A stretch of DNA of 64,000 nucleotides from Tubiluchus corallicola. Its lineage: Eukaryota; Priapulida; Priapulimorpha; Priapulimorphida; Tubiluchidae. Under the pieces are notes generated by a model, which had not been told where the DNA came from, ran no database searches, and was given only the letters and a program-made list of their open reading frames with translations. The stretch is from positions 558,001 to 622,000 of the forward strand of contig JAQGDQ010000079.1 in the NCBI GenBank assembly GCA_030141605.1, read 5' to 3'. Position 1 is the first letter of the stretch. Each line of letters starts with the position of its first letter. This document shows, piece after piece, positions 25,098-53,275 of the stretch. A program made the translations under genes and the position numbers.

Positions 25098-26619
25098 AGT
25101 TTAATTCATTTAATTCATTTAAATGAAATGTCTGAGACAATGTCGATAGTTTCCAGCTGCATTCACCTTTGCAGCTTTTTGTAGACTCAAGTAAGTAATT
25201 CCGGTGTAATGTCAGGAGCGGGGCATTATTCTTTACGTAAGGTATTACAGCCTCTAACTGATTTGTTATCTAACCATACCCTTCAAAACAAAGCATTGAT
25301 TCTTGACCATATTTTCAAATGTAGCTAAACATAAAAGTTTGCTCTTCTAATATGGTCTTATGCAGAGTAGTAATTTGTATCCGTAGGCTAGCATTTACGG
25401 ATATTAAAATCTTTTTTGTAAACAATTTGTATATTAGTGAATTTAGATCTGATGTAAGTCAAATGAATCTCCCTGCTACAAATCAAAATGTCGTGGATAC
25501 ATGAATGTGTTTGACTCAACCCATTGGCATTGTAAATCCTTCGAATCATCTATAATTATTTTGTTCTGTGACTTGAAAAGACCTTTCCTTTGTTTATAGC
25601 ACAGATGTGTTGGTAACTTTAAGGTTTGTCATGAATGAAGTGCTGGGAAAAGTCAACATGCATCTGTGCTAAAGCTTTGACACGCTTTTGTGCATCGCAG
25701 TAAATCTTTTTATTTCTGCCTAAACATATGTTACTATTACGAGCTTACCTAAGAAAATGGAAACGAATCCAGATACGGATGTATATGTAGCTGTATCACG
25801 TCTATATTATTATGTCTTTTGGAAGCCTTCTGGTTCTGCACAGATAATTAAGGCTTATTAAAAGAGCAAACATCGCTACATTTGAAGAACCTGTTCAAGA
25901 CCCAATACTCGGTTTACCAACACCAGTAGGAAATGGTCAGATAGGACTGTAGCACCTCACTTGATGTCTAATTACTCGGGTCCTGGCGGAATTAGTTATT
26001 TGGACCCGCAAAAAGCTGCATGGTAAATGAGCCACAATTTTAAACACTCAGATAGCATCTATCGGAGACGGGCAGCTGGGCCATTTGTCTCGTCCTTAAC
26101 CGAAAATAATTCAAAATGTATTTTTATTCGTACTACACCGTAGTTGTTATTGTTTGCGTTTTTCTGTTGCCGGGTTCTATTACAATGTCATAGAGAAAAG
26201 TGTTTGCAAATCGGGTTAAACTTTTATTCTGGGACACTTCTGAAACTTTGAAAAGCAAACCCGTGAACTGTTTAATCTACTGTCACCATGTCGTTTTTCT
26301 TAGTAATTGTTTCACTTATTTCTTGCAAACCCATTCTTGCAAAACCCAACAGAAGTCGAATTTTCAAGACCTAATTTCCTTTTTTCGTAGCAGAACAATT
26401 TTCTATCTCTGTCCAACTTATTATCACTTTCTCGTAAAAAGCTCATCCTGCAATAGAGTACATTTTGTTTTTACTGTTTTATAGTTTTTTTTTATAGTTT
26501 TTCAATGATTTGAAAAGATCAGGTACTATGGTATTTTGTCTAAAAAACGGGTAAAGTAATTGTGAACGTAACTAAATGAAAAAAAACCATTTAAAGTAAT
26601 TTGCTTAAACATTGTTGTA
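24112..26619. other. Shared upstream region of the divergent LYPLAL1-like pair
   Basis: About 2.5 kb separates the two ATGs and should hold both promoters. It carries a block of CT, AC, GCAC and GA repeats at 24911-25091. No other gene is supported; a frame at 26200-26484 starts with GTG and matches nothing. Confidence 0.5.
24911..25091 (+). repeat. Compound microsatellite (CT)n, (AC)n, (GCAC)n, (GA)n
   Basis: A CT run at about 24911-24926, AC at 24932-24952, GCAC/GCAA units to about 24980, and a long GA run at about 25018-25091. Its frames on both strands are Ser/Leu, Thr/His or Arg/Glu repeats. Confidence 0.95.
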
Positions 26620-27435
26620 ATGGGCTTTTCTGTACTAGGACTAGTTACCAGTGCTTTGAAATCCACTTCACTAAAAGGCATGGCAAACAAACTAATGTCT
26701 GCTTCGAATGGAATTCGTTGTCTCCTTATTCCACAAATTAAACCTACAGCGACGGCTTCTCTCATCTTCTTGCACGGGTCTGGAGACACCGGAGAAGGAA
26801 TAAGGAAAACCGTCAGTGCCTTAGTAGGACAGGAAGTGGTGTTCCCTCATATCAGAGTCCTCTTTCCAACTGCACCACTGAGACCTTACGCGGCCCATGA
26901 CGGTAGGCTCAACACGGTTTGGTTCGACAGGAAAGATTTGCACCCAGGGGTGCCAGAAGATCTGAAAAGTGTAGATGAATCATGTGAACTTCTCTGCGAA
27001 CTGATTGACAGTGAAATTCGAGAAGGGATTCCCGAGAAGAGAATCATCATCGGCGGTTTTGCGATGGGTGGCGCCATGGCGATGCATATGGCGTACAGGC
27101 ACTATCCCAGAATGCCTGGCGTGTTTGCGCTTTCTACGTTTCTCAATGATAATTCGAAAGTTTATGAAGCTTCAGTTAAGAATAAAAAGAACCCGGCTTT
27201 GTTTATGGCTCACGGACAAAATGATGATGTCATTCCACAAAGCTGGGCTGTACAAACGAACGAAAAATTTAAGGAATTGGGTGTTTGGTCAGAATTTTTT
27301 AGTTACCCAGGTGTTGGACACGCTATGCAAAAGGAAAACTTGAATTTTCTAAAAAACTGGATACTCCGGTCAAAATTGACAGAAATTCCCGATACGGCAG
27401 GAGTTTGGATGGAAGATATGGATACTTGGACATAA
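26620..27435 (+). CDS. LYPLAL1-like alpha/beta hydrolase, catalytic Ser replaced by Ala
   Basis: A 271-residue paralogue of the gene at 23.3-24.1 kb, also one exon. It starts at an ATG. An N-terminal segment of about 25 residues is amphipathic to hydrophobic and could contact membranes. Landmarks: FLHGSGDTGEG, FPTAP, VWFDR, GIPEKRIIIGG, AMHMAYR, GVFALSTFL, HGQND and GVGHAM. The nucleophile elbow reads GGFAMGG where LYPLAL1 has GGFSMGG: Ala148, codon GCG at 27061-27063, one base from TCG. Asp202 and His234 are kept. Relatives cleave thioester-linked acyl groups from proteins; without the nucleophile this one should not do so and may bind lipid or protein instead (inference). It is more conserved in the core than its partner. 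Confidence 0.92.
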   Translation: MGFSVLGLVTSALKSTSLKGMANKLMSASNGIRCLLIPQIKPTATASLIFLHGSGDTGEGIRKTVSALVGQEVVFPHIRVLFPTAPLRPYAAHDGRLNTVWFDRKDLHPGVPEDLKSVDESCELLCELIDSEIREGIPEKRIIIGGFAMGGAMAMHMAYRHYPRMPGVFALSTFLNDNSKVYEASVKNKKNPALFMAHGQNDDVIPQSWAVQTNEKFKELGVWSEFFSYPGVGHAMQKENLNFLKNWILRSKLTEIPDTAGVWMEDMDTWT

Positions 27436-27777
27436 GTGTGGCCAAATCCAATAGTTCCTAAGTACACATCATACTAAGTATAGGTTTATTACAGGCTTCG
27501 TAAGATAGTCCGGTACAGGAAACCATTTAAAGCTGAACTTCATCACATCCTTCAAAGATCAAGCGCTACGGAGATGTGTGCATCAGTCAAATGGGTTACC
27601 TGCTGTATGTGCTTCACAACACATTTTTATTCTCTGTTATAATCTAGCGTCAGCACACTTGCCCTAGTTATTAAGTACACTTACTATTTATGATCTTAAT
27701 TTCACTATTATATTACCGATGGGACGGCCCATAATTAAGGAAACTTTTTAAACCGAATGACATGAAAAGACAGGAAG

Positions 27778-27862
27778 TGTGAAAAAGTCGGGACACCGCC
27801 TGGATTTGAACCAAAACCTTCGGCTTGAGCATACCGTGTTCCCATCGATTATGACAGATTTT
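27778..27862 (-). mobile_element. Possible tRNA-derived SINE fragment
   Basis: On the minus strand CCGAAGGTTTTGGTTCAAAT, followed by CC, resembles a tRNA T-arm with a pol III B box (GGTTCRANNCC). It is preceded at suitable spacing by a GATGG...GGTATGCTC segment like a decayed D-arm and anticodon arm. No acceptor stem closes, so a working tRNA gene is unlikely. No second full copy was recognised in the window. Confidence 0.3.
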
Positions 27863-30496
27863 TTTAATTTAAGCATTTCCTAGCGTCTTGGTTCAGCATT
27901 TCCTACGTCAGTTCATTCACATTATGTGATACTAAAACAAATATACGTATTTATATGCCATCACAAATTTATCCAGATAATTATTATCCAATACAATTTA
28001 ACTTATTATTAACAAAAATGATAAAATTTGGATAAATTGTGTAATTTCTGATACGAGTTTTCCACTGTAAAGGTAGTGTGTGAAACTATTTCATCAGATT
28101 TTTGTTATATTTTAATCTAAATTATGCGATGTGTTTCACGGCAAATGAATTCGAATTCAGTTCGTTTATCCATCTGTAACCGAGGCCGGGTTCAGATTAA
28201 ATACTAAGCGTGTGGAACAGTGATAATGTAACCCTGAACTATACAAACGCATGACGACTTTTTTCTGCTTTCATGTTCAAAAGAGTGACTAGAAAAAGAA
28301 AAAAACAGAGAATCAGTCTGGTGATTAAAGTAATAATAGCCAAAGCATGTGGAATGTATTAAAAACCAGTTTCGTCTTTCATCGCACAAACATTGAAATC
28401 GGATTGTTGTCTTTGGTCGACTTAGAGACAGTTTAGCCGTTTGTTTATATTTTAAGCGGCTTATTTGGTGAATTCAGCGGTAATATGGCTGGTCGACGGG
28501 GACGGTAATATAAGTTTAATTCTGGCTATCATCAGGCGTATTAACAACAAGCGGTTTACAGATTGTCAATCATTTTATTTGATTTATTATGCCGACGCCC
28601 ATAAAAACGTAATAACAATATTTGCGTTGATCCAAAGCAAAACCAGAAGATTTTGAAAAAGTCATGCGTAGTAGGAACAATTCATACATCATTGGTATAC
28701 GTGAAGTATGGAAATTTCTTTTGTTCCTTTATTTTATATATTTGGAGGAATATGTCAGTCAATGATGCACTCCAAAAAGACTTGCATATTTCCAAAATGT
28801 CGTACCTATATACATATATAATTATTGTTTTTCCTTAATTGTGGTTTGTTGTTACCAAGTTTAAAGGTGGGGCTTAAAATGTCATCAATAAGTGCTATAG
28901 TGATAGTCGCATTAATGTTTACAGCTTGCATTGTGTTGTACTGTATTGTATTTTGTAATAAAATTGCTACTAACACTAAATAGTTGTAACGGAACCGCAG
29001 CCTAGCTAGCTACCAAAGATCTTTTAAAATGTGACACTGTGAATGGGAGTAAGCATTTTAATAATAAAGAAGAGAAAAACGCTTCATAAACTACTTTGTT
29101 ATTTTAGTACAGTCTAAAGACCTATTGTCCGATATTAGCCACGTAACTAGCTGGTCTTACAAACCGCCCAAAAGCAGATTTGTCTCCATTTACTAACTAA
29201 CCTAGTGCTGCCTAACTTTTATGGTTAACTACGTATTGTAACTACTCGGTTTTGTTTTTCTTCCAGAGAGAAATGCTGTTGTGCGAAGTAAGCCTAGTGT
29301 TCACTTAACCGGGAGAACATGATAATGAGTGTAACAGTTGCAAAACAATCGTAGTCATATGACTAGAGTTAATTATACAAAGCTGAAAATCGCCTTCCAA
29401 TTTAGTGTCTCATCTCAGATATTGTCTGTGGTGTTAAGCAGAGTCCCGGTCATGCCACAAGCATTCAACATTAGTTAGTAGGCCATGCCATTGGATGTTG
29501 GATTTTGGCTTACGGCTTGCCAAACAATATAACAAAAAAATCTTGATATTATCCATTTATATGAAAAACTTACATGCATTCACGTATACATTTACATTTG
29601 CATACAAAGAATGTATGTTTTGAAAGCATCTGATGTGATGAGTAAATACGTCAAGTACAAACAATTGTGGAGTTCTGATTTCAAATATTCAGTTAAAACA
29701 CTAAATACGTGCACGTGTTCATACAAAACAGGCTGTATGATTTTACAGTGGGGGATTTGAACGTAGTGGTAACTACTAGTTTTTGACAACTATTGATCGG
29801 ACAGAACGCTGGTCCGGTTCCTCCAGTCTTGTTATTACCCCTTGAAACCATACAGTAGGTTAAACGGTTATACCAAAGGGCGGGAATGAGGGGACAGGAA
29901 GCAACACACACGCCCTTCAATCAATCCAGTATTGCAGTAACATTTACAGAAGAAAAGGAACCCCTTTACAGACTGCACTTGAAAAAGAAGTAAATTAAAG
30001 TTATTTAACACCATGGAATGCGCTATGCGTTACAACAATTAGTAGCAATGCTGGAATAAGGATGGAATGGTGGTTTGGCTTCATTTCCATGTTTCCAAGA
30101 TTTTTTGAGACACATCAGAAACAGACCGTAGACTAAATAAAATTGTAAGTAGTTGCACATTTAAAAGGTTATTTTATTGAGTGTAAAGTGTAAAGTGTAA
30201 GTGGTAAGTGGTAAGTGCCGAGACGCATCAGGACGTGAGGAAATAGCGTCACTGGCATCAAAATAGATTGCACAATGACTAAAGTCACTGAAATTAGCGT
30301 CAGAAGTTGCGTTAAGCGTAAAAACGTTTCAACTTAGAAACACTTTCAAGATGAATACTTCTGTTAAACTTTGGTTACTTAATCAGTTAATCTAATAAAA
30401 GATAAAAGTAAATTTAATCCAATTTAAGGATTTACGCTATAATTGTGTGTTAAAAAATTCATTTATAGCATTTCTCTTAATCAATTGCCCACTCAA

Positions 30497-30552
30497 GTAA
30501 TAATAATAGTAATTATTATTATTATTATTAATGATAATAATAACGATTAATA

Positions 30553-30626
<74 letters not shown>

Positions 30627-30627
30627 T
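30497..30627 (+). repeat. (AAT/ATT)n trinucleotide array
   Basis: Starts with mixed ATT and ATA units and becomes a pure run of about 22 ATA units up to 30627. A CTCC/CTTCTCC-rich stretch follows. Confidence 0.95.
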
Positions 30628-31113
30628 CTCCTTCTCCCTCTCATTCTCCTATCCTCTTTCCGTATAGTCCCCCACTTCTTTCTTGCAGTCTAAATTAGCT
30701 AGTTGCCTATCATTTGTTGTAATTTGTAATGTTTGTATTTTTCATGTAAGCCTGCATCACTAAAGAGACTAATTTATATAATGAAAATTGCATAATAATA
30801 AATTGTTTACTTAAAAAATAGCGCGGTGCTCTTGTCAGCACTGTAAATTGCTGTGAATTTTTCGATACAATTTATTTTTTGTTTCGTTGATCGTACCTAG
30901 TACCTTACGCATGTGCTATATGTATATGCTATAAAATTATGATACGTACAAATTTTAGGGCCTACCAAAATAGAAATCGTAAAATAAATAATTAAATAAT
31001 TTTATTGCAATTGTGATTAATAATTAACATGACTGTACAATTACAAGACTAGATTAGAATAATGTGCTACAGTTGAAGATCATTAGATTAGGCGATTATA
31101 AAAGCAGGCGAGT

Positions 31114-48985
<17,872 letters not shown>

Positions 48986-49394
48986 TTAATAACAATAACA
49001 GTATCAGTGCCATAGTGTTTGATAACCCACTAAATAACAAATTTTATAACAGTCTTATTAAAAAAATCAAGAAGCTCTGCCAGTATGCAATGGAAACGTT
49101 GACTGTTAAATAAAAATGTTATAAAATCTGTTATATTGTGTCCTGTTACAAAACTAATCATTTATATTAGTCTTGATCAAATTTCTTTTGTTAAACTTCT
49201 GCTTGCTCACTTTCTGCTGATAACATTAGTGTTGTGAAAGAGAAAGCAGGGTGAAAGCGTTATAAAGGCTTTTTATTAGACAAAAGAAAGGTTAATTGGA
49301 TTAAAGTGGAATGGGTTCATTTAAAAACGCTGACGAGTTGACATTGGCTCATATCGAACTCATATAGGTTATAAACGTGTTTTGTGTTACTCAC

Positions 49395-49560
49395 CTTCAA
49401 CTTGTTACAACTGTAAGTTACTATCTCTAAAATCGACCAAAATTGGTTAACGAAAGTAACAAAATCAGATGCAGATGCTTTTGAAGCGCAGAAATAAAAA
49501 ATTGAGTCGACTGTAGTGCGAAACAAAGTAAAGTATATTGATCAATTTACACTAGCACCA
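49395..49560 (-). other. CORO1: Probable 5' UTR exon of coronin
   Basis: On the minus strand a perfect donor (TTGAAG|GTGAGT) ends at 49395. The coronin ATG at 48892 directly follows a good acceptor (ACATTTCAG|ATG). Joining them gives an untranslated leader with no ATG in the upstream exon and a 502-base intron. The 5' limit is a guess; a weak AATATACTTTAC TATA-like word lies near 49530. Transcript data are needed to set the start site. Confidence 0.5.
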
Positions 49561-50725
49561 AAACTTCAGATAAGTTATTTGTCATCGTATTCCCCCTACG
49601 TGAACACGGATACAGAGTGAAATCCGAATCACGTCGACTCGCAAATCCGGATACGCATAATCACAAGTAGGCACCCGGCGCAATAAGTAGCCTTATAAAT
49701 AATTTTAGCAGTGCTAATCGTAATTGAGAGACACTTTCACAGAGAGATACCAGACAAAGAGCGTAGGCACGTTAAATTCGTTAAAATGCCACAAAAGAAG
49801 TGTAAATTGGGGTTCACTTTCTCAGAGGAAGCAACAGCTGGTGACTAGTAGTTCAGTGAGCTGACGCACAGAGAAAGAAGCGCCAGTGAAGAGCTAAAGA
49901 GAGAACACTGGCCCAGAGCTTACTGCGTACTGGTAATAGAAAGCAGCGTCTCGCAAACAAGTGAAAAGTGCCGAGGAGAAAAATGTTCAGCAAGCAATAA
50001 TAAAAACTAGATTTTTATTATTTATTTTTCTATAGTAAGCGGACTTCATATATGAGTAGTTATTGAGTACATCATTTTTTTCATTACGTTGACATAAGAA
50101 TTTCTCTTACATTGCAGAGAGCGAAAATTTTGCAATTGTGAAAGTTCTTAGGATCATAAAGACTCAATTTTTCTAATTTTTTGTTAAATTTATATACGTG
50201 ACCAAGGACACTTAATTGTCTCGCCACTTAATAAATAAGTTGTGGTGATAGGTGAAGTATTAGTAGTTCGTAACGATCCCAATGGGTTTCGTATAATTAT
50301 GTGTGCCTCTGTTTCGCATTTTCAGAATTTACCAATTTTCAGAAATTTTGCATTTTTCGTAATATCACATTGACGTGTTTTTGCGCATGCGCTATTCGTG
50401 ACAATTGACTTTGTATTTGGTCACAATGATAGGCAGCAAATATCCAAGTGTAAGCGTAATTAAGATTTCAGCCACGTCTCGCCTAAACAGCATATTCGGC
50501 TTAGTAACCTAGTGCAGGGAAACATATATATATATATATATATATAGATATATATATGCTCAATAATTTTCACGCATGTTGTAATCTACCTCATTTACTG
50601 AGCCTTTTCATGTTTAGGTTGTTTGTGCAGTTCAACGTCTTTAAAAGTATCCATGTGTGGTGGGGTAATTTCTAAGTCGGGCACGTGAAAGTTATGCAAA
50701 AATTACTTTACCAAGCAAAAACATT
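49561..50725. promoter_or_regulatory. Likely shared promoter region between coronin and the sulfotransferase
   Basis: About 1.2 kb between the inferred coronin leader (minus) and the first sulfotransferase exon (plus). Head-to-head arrangement suggests both promoters lie here. A TA run occurs at 50523-50560. No core-promoter element is clear enough to call. Confidence 0.4.
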
Positions 50726-52444
50726 ATGTGGAATGGTATAACTAAAACAACAGCATGCATAGCAGTTTTTTTCTTTACTTGCTTCAACGTCATCCTAATG
50801 TTTGTCTTGAACCAAATGCCGCCTTTTAGTAAAAAAGGTAAGTAACAACAACGTGTAAATAGCGAAATGAATAATCGAGTGGTCACTATATTTGTTTCAT
50901 GCCCAATGTTAAGTAATCCCAAGGCTGATCTGTGAATGGATGGGTGAAAACCGGGTTCAGTAACGGATTCTGTGCAGTTTCACTTACCATCTTGATTCTG
51001 GTTGTTTCCTTCGTTGAGGAAGGAAGATAATATTTCATGAATATAGACGACACACCTCTGCCAGTTTTATTTCTCATCTTAGATGATTAACGTTGATAAT
51101 GAGTAACAGTCCTGTCATAAATTTCATTATTAGTTAAAGTCTTTCTTTTAATTGACTCTTATGGTTTCATTTACAAATATTTGTGACGTTCGTTTCAGGG
51201 AATTTAAACGACATGAACAACTTTATATTTGTTTTGCTCATTTTTATCGTGGTAGTTAATTTACAATGTAGTAGTTTTGTTGTTTAAACTGACTATAGCT
51301 GCAGAAACAAAAGAAATTACTGATAGTTAACGCAAGTTTTATAAAAACATTTTTCAGTTTTATTGAGGTTTATTTCTTGATATACAATTATAAGTTTTTG
51401 TTTCTACTCATATACTTTTTCACAGGACCTACAAAATGGACACAACTTCGACGGCTTGAAGAACATTTATCTGAATTCATCAATTGCAACCACAGTAACA
51501 TGCATTCTGGGAAACAGCAAATTACCAAGTGTAAGAATCTTGCTGCGACGCCTAACAGCAATGTTGAGTTCCTTATGACAGACATTGGAGAAGAAAACGA
51601 GCAAAGATTATCTCTCATTCATAATTACTGCAACCTATCAGAGAATACTAAAGAGTGGAAAAGGGATTCCCACAAAGGTTCCAATTCCCACTACTGGAGC
51701 TTATTTTTTGACTACCGACACAAGCTTGCCTACTGCATGATACCAAAATCAGCATCCAGCAATTGGAGGCGGGTCCTTCTGGCATTAATAATGGCTGAAG
51801 AAACGCAAGAAAACAGGACAGTAGCAGACATTTTGTCAGGCCTAAACTATGCTGAAATACATAAAGCTGATATGAAAGGAATATTACCATCGTATGCGCG
51901 TGCACTGCGGCAGAGACGGCATTCGAAACGAGAAAGACCCAGTTTGAATGGATTTTTTAACTTCACATTCGTCCGCCATCCATTCGAGCGACTTGTTTCA
52001 GCGTATCGAAACAAATTGGCACCAAACGCTGCCGGAAAAACACCGTACTTTAAATTTCAAGCCAAACGAATGAGCCCAAACAACAATAGCACCAACTTGA
52101 CATTCAATGAATTTATAAAGTATATTATTAATAATAACCATATGTCTGATAAATTTGATCGCCACTGGGGAAAGTATGTCAACATCTGCAACCCCTGTGT
52201 CACGAAATTTCAATTTATAGGAAAATATGATAACATAGAGAAAGAGTCCGAATATCTTTTGCGTAAACTGGGATTGCATAAACTTTCTTTTCCTGGTGGA
52301 GAACATGGCCACTCAAAACCTGACAATTTGATGCGTGAGTACTATTCAGACATTGACGACAACACTGTGAAAAAACTTTATGATGTATACCAAGATGATT
52401 TCCTCGTGTATAATTTTACCTATTACCACCCGGGAAAAACTTAA
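50726..52444 (+). CDS. Carbohydrate sulfotransferase, CHST8-14/HNK-1ST family, two exons
   Basis: Exon 1 is 50726-50837: ATG, then a short cytoplasmic stub and a single membrane anchor (about residues 9-28), ending in phase 1 at AAAAAAG|GTAAGT. Exon 2 is 51426-52444, after the acceptor TTTTTCACAG. The join restores a 376-residue type II Golgi protein. Reading exon 2 upstream instead would give a hydrophobic start that is only the intron pyrimidine tract and begins with TTG. The 5' PAPS-binding loop is PKSASSNWRR (about 144-153; usually PKVGCTNWKR) and the 3' site is FVRHPFERLVSAY (219-231). The C-terminal IGKYDNIEKE and YDVYQDDF...YNF segments are typical. Relatives transfer sulfate from PAPS to chondroitin, dermatan, GalNAc or HNK-1 glycans; the substrate here cannot be told. 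Confidence 0.9.
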
Positions 52445-52869
52445 AGGTATCTGCAGTCAACGTTCAGACAATGCAATCAGATTGAGAATGATTCAGTATT
52501 AGTAACAAAACTCCTTTTATGAGCAACAATTTATATCAGTTCTACTGATAGATAGCTACCAGTCGTATTTTTGCCTTTTCGCGAAGCGCTTGTAGATTGT
52601 AAAAGAGGTCGAATCAGTTTCAGACATATTAACGAAGTGTACAATTTAACATTAATTTTAAACTTAAATGCGTTCATTGAGCATCATAACACGTGCTTTA
52701 CATTATTAATTATTAGTTGTAGCCTGAATAATTTATTAAATAATACATTACAGTTCAATATCCGGCTACAAGACACTATTTTTACACCGACAAAGTACAA
52801 TCCCATCAGCTAACATAAGTAAACAAGTTCGACTCGAACTATATTGGTCGAGGGACTCACAAACTCAAG

Positions 52870-53275
52870 ACTGTGGATCACAAATCTGGATTCTAGATCC
52901 GTCAGTAGATGCGAAATTTGTTTTAGTATATTCGTTGGAAGATATAGGTTTCCTGGTTTTTTAGAAAGTGACGTGAATGCTGCCATCGAGAATTCTGGAT
53001 GGTAAATCGAAAATCCAATTTCATCAATTGATGCAGAATTTATTCTGGTACGTTCCTATAAAGTTTCATGACTTTCCATTGCAAATGGTACGCATTGTGG
53101 AGCCGAAGACTTTTTCGAAAATAGCAGATCGAAAATCTGACTCAGAATTCAGTCTAGTGTGTTCCTATCAAGTTTCATAATAATTCATTCTGGTTTGGTG
53201 AATCTTAAGCTTTGTTCGAAAATGATGTTATTGCCGCCATCGTGAATTCAAGATGGTAGATCAAAATCCGACTCT
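52870..53275 (+). repeat. Degenerate tandem repeat, ~130-150-bp period
   Basis: Three or so diverged copies share the order: GCC(A/G)CCATCG.GAATTC, ATGGTA(G/A)ATC.AAAATC, a (A/G)ATTC..TCT/GTTCCTAT stretch and AAGTTTCATRA. Examples are at 52980-53070, 53110-53175 and 53225-53275. No coding signal is apparent. Confidence 0.55.

Larger units (their letters stand above)
27436..31113. other. Spacer between the LYPLAL1-like gene and the coronin 3' end
   Basis: No gene is supported. It holds a tRNA-like element near 27.8 kb, a short GTGTAAA/GTGGTAA tandem near 30181-30218, and an ATA/ATT array at 30497-30627. The coronin 3' UTR probably ends near 31000, where the minus strand carries AATAAA. Confidence 0.5.

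Noticed and set aside
24791-25184. Frames with Cys/Val, Thr/His and Arg/Glu repeats
   Set aside because: Products of the compound CT/AC/GA microsatellite.
27778-27862. A functional tRNA gene
   Set aside because: A B box is present but no acceptor stem or anticodon stem pairs convincingly; retained only as a SINE-like fragment.
49317-49526. A 69-codon minus-strand frame as a protein gene
   Set aside because: It opens with TTG and crosses a perfect splice donor; better explained as the untranslated first exon of coronin.
51377-51425. Hydrophobic N-terminal extension of the sulfotransferase exon
   Set aside because: It begins with TTG and is the polypyrimidine tract before a good acceptor; the exon at 50726-50837 provides a proper anchor in phase.
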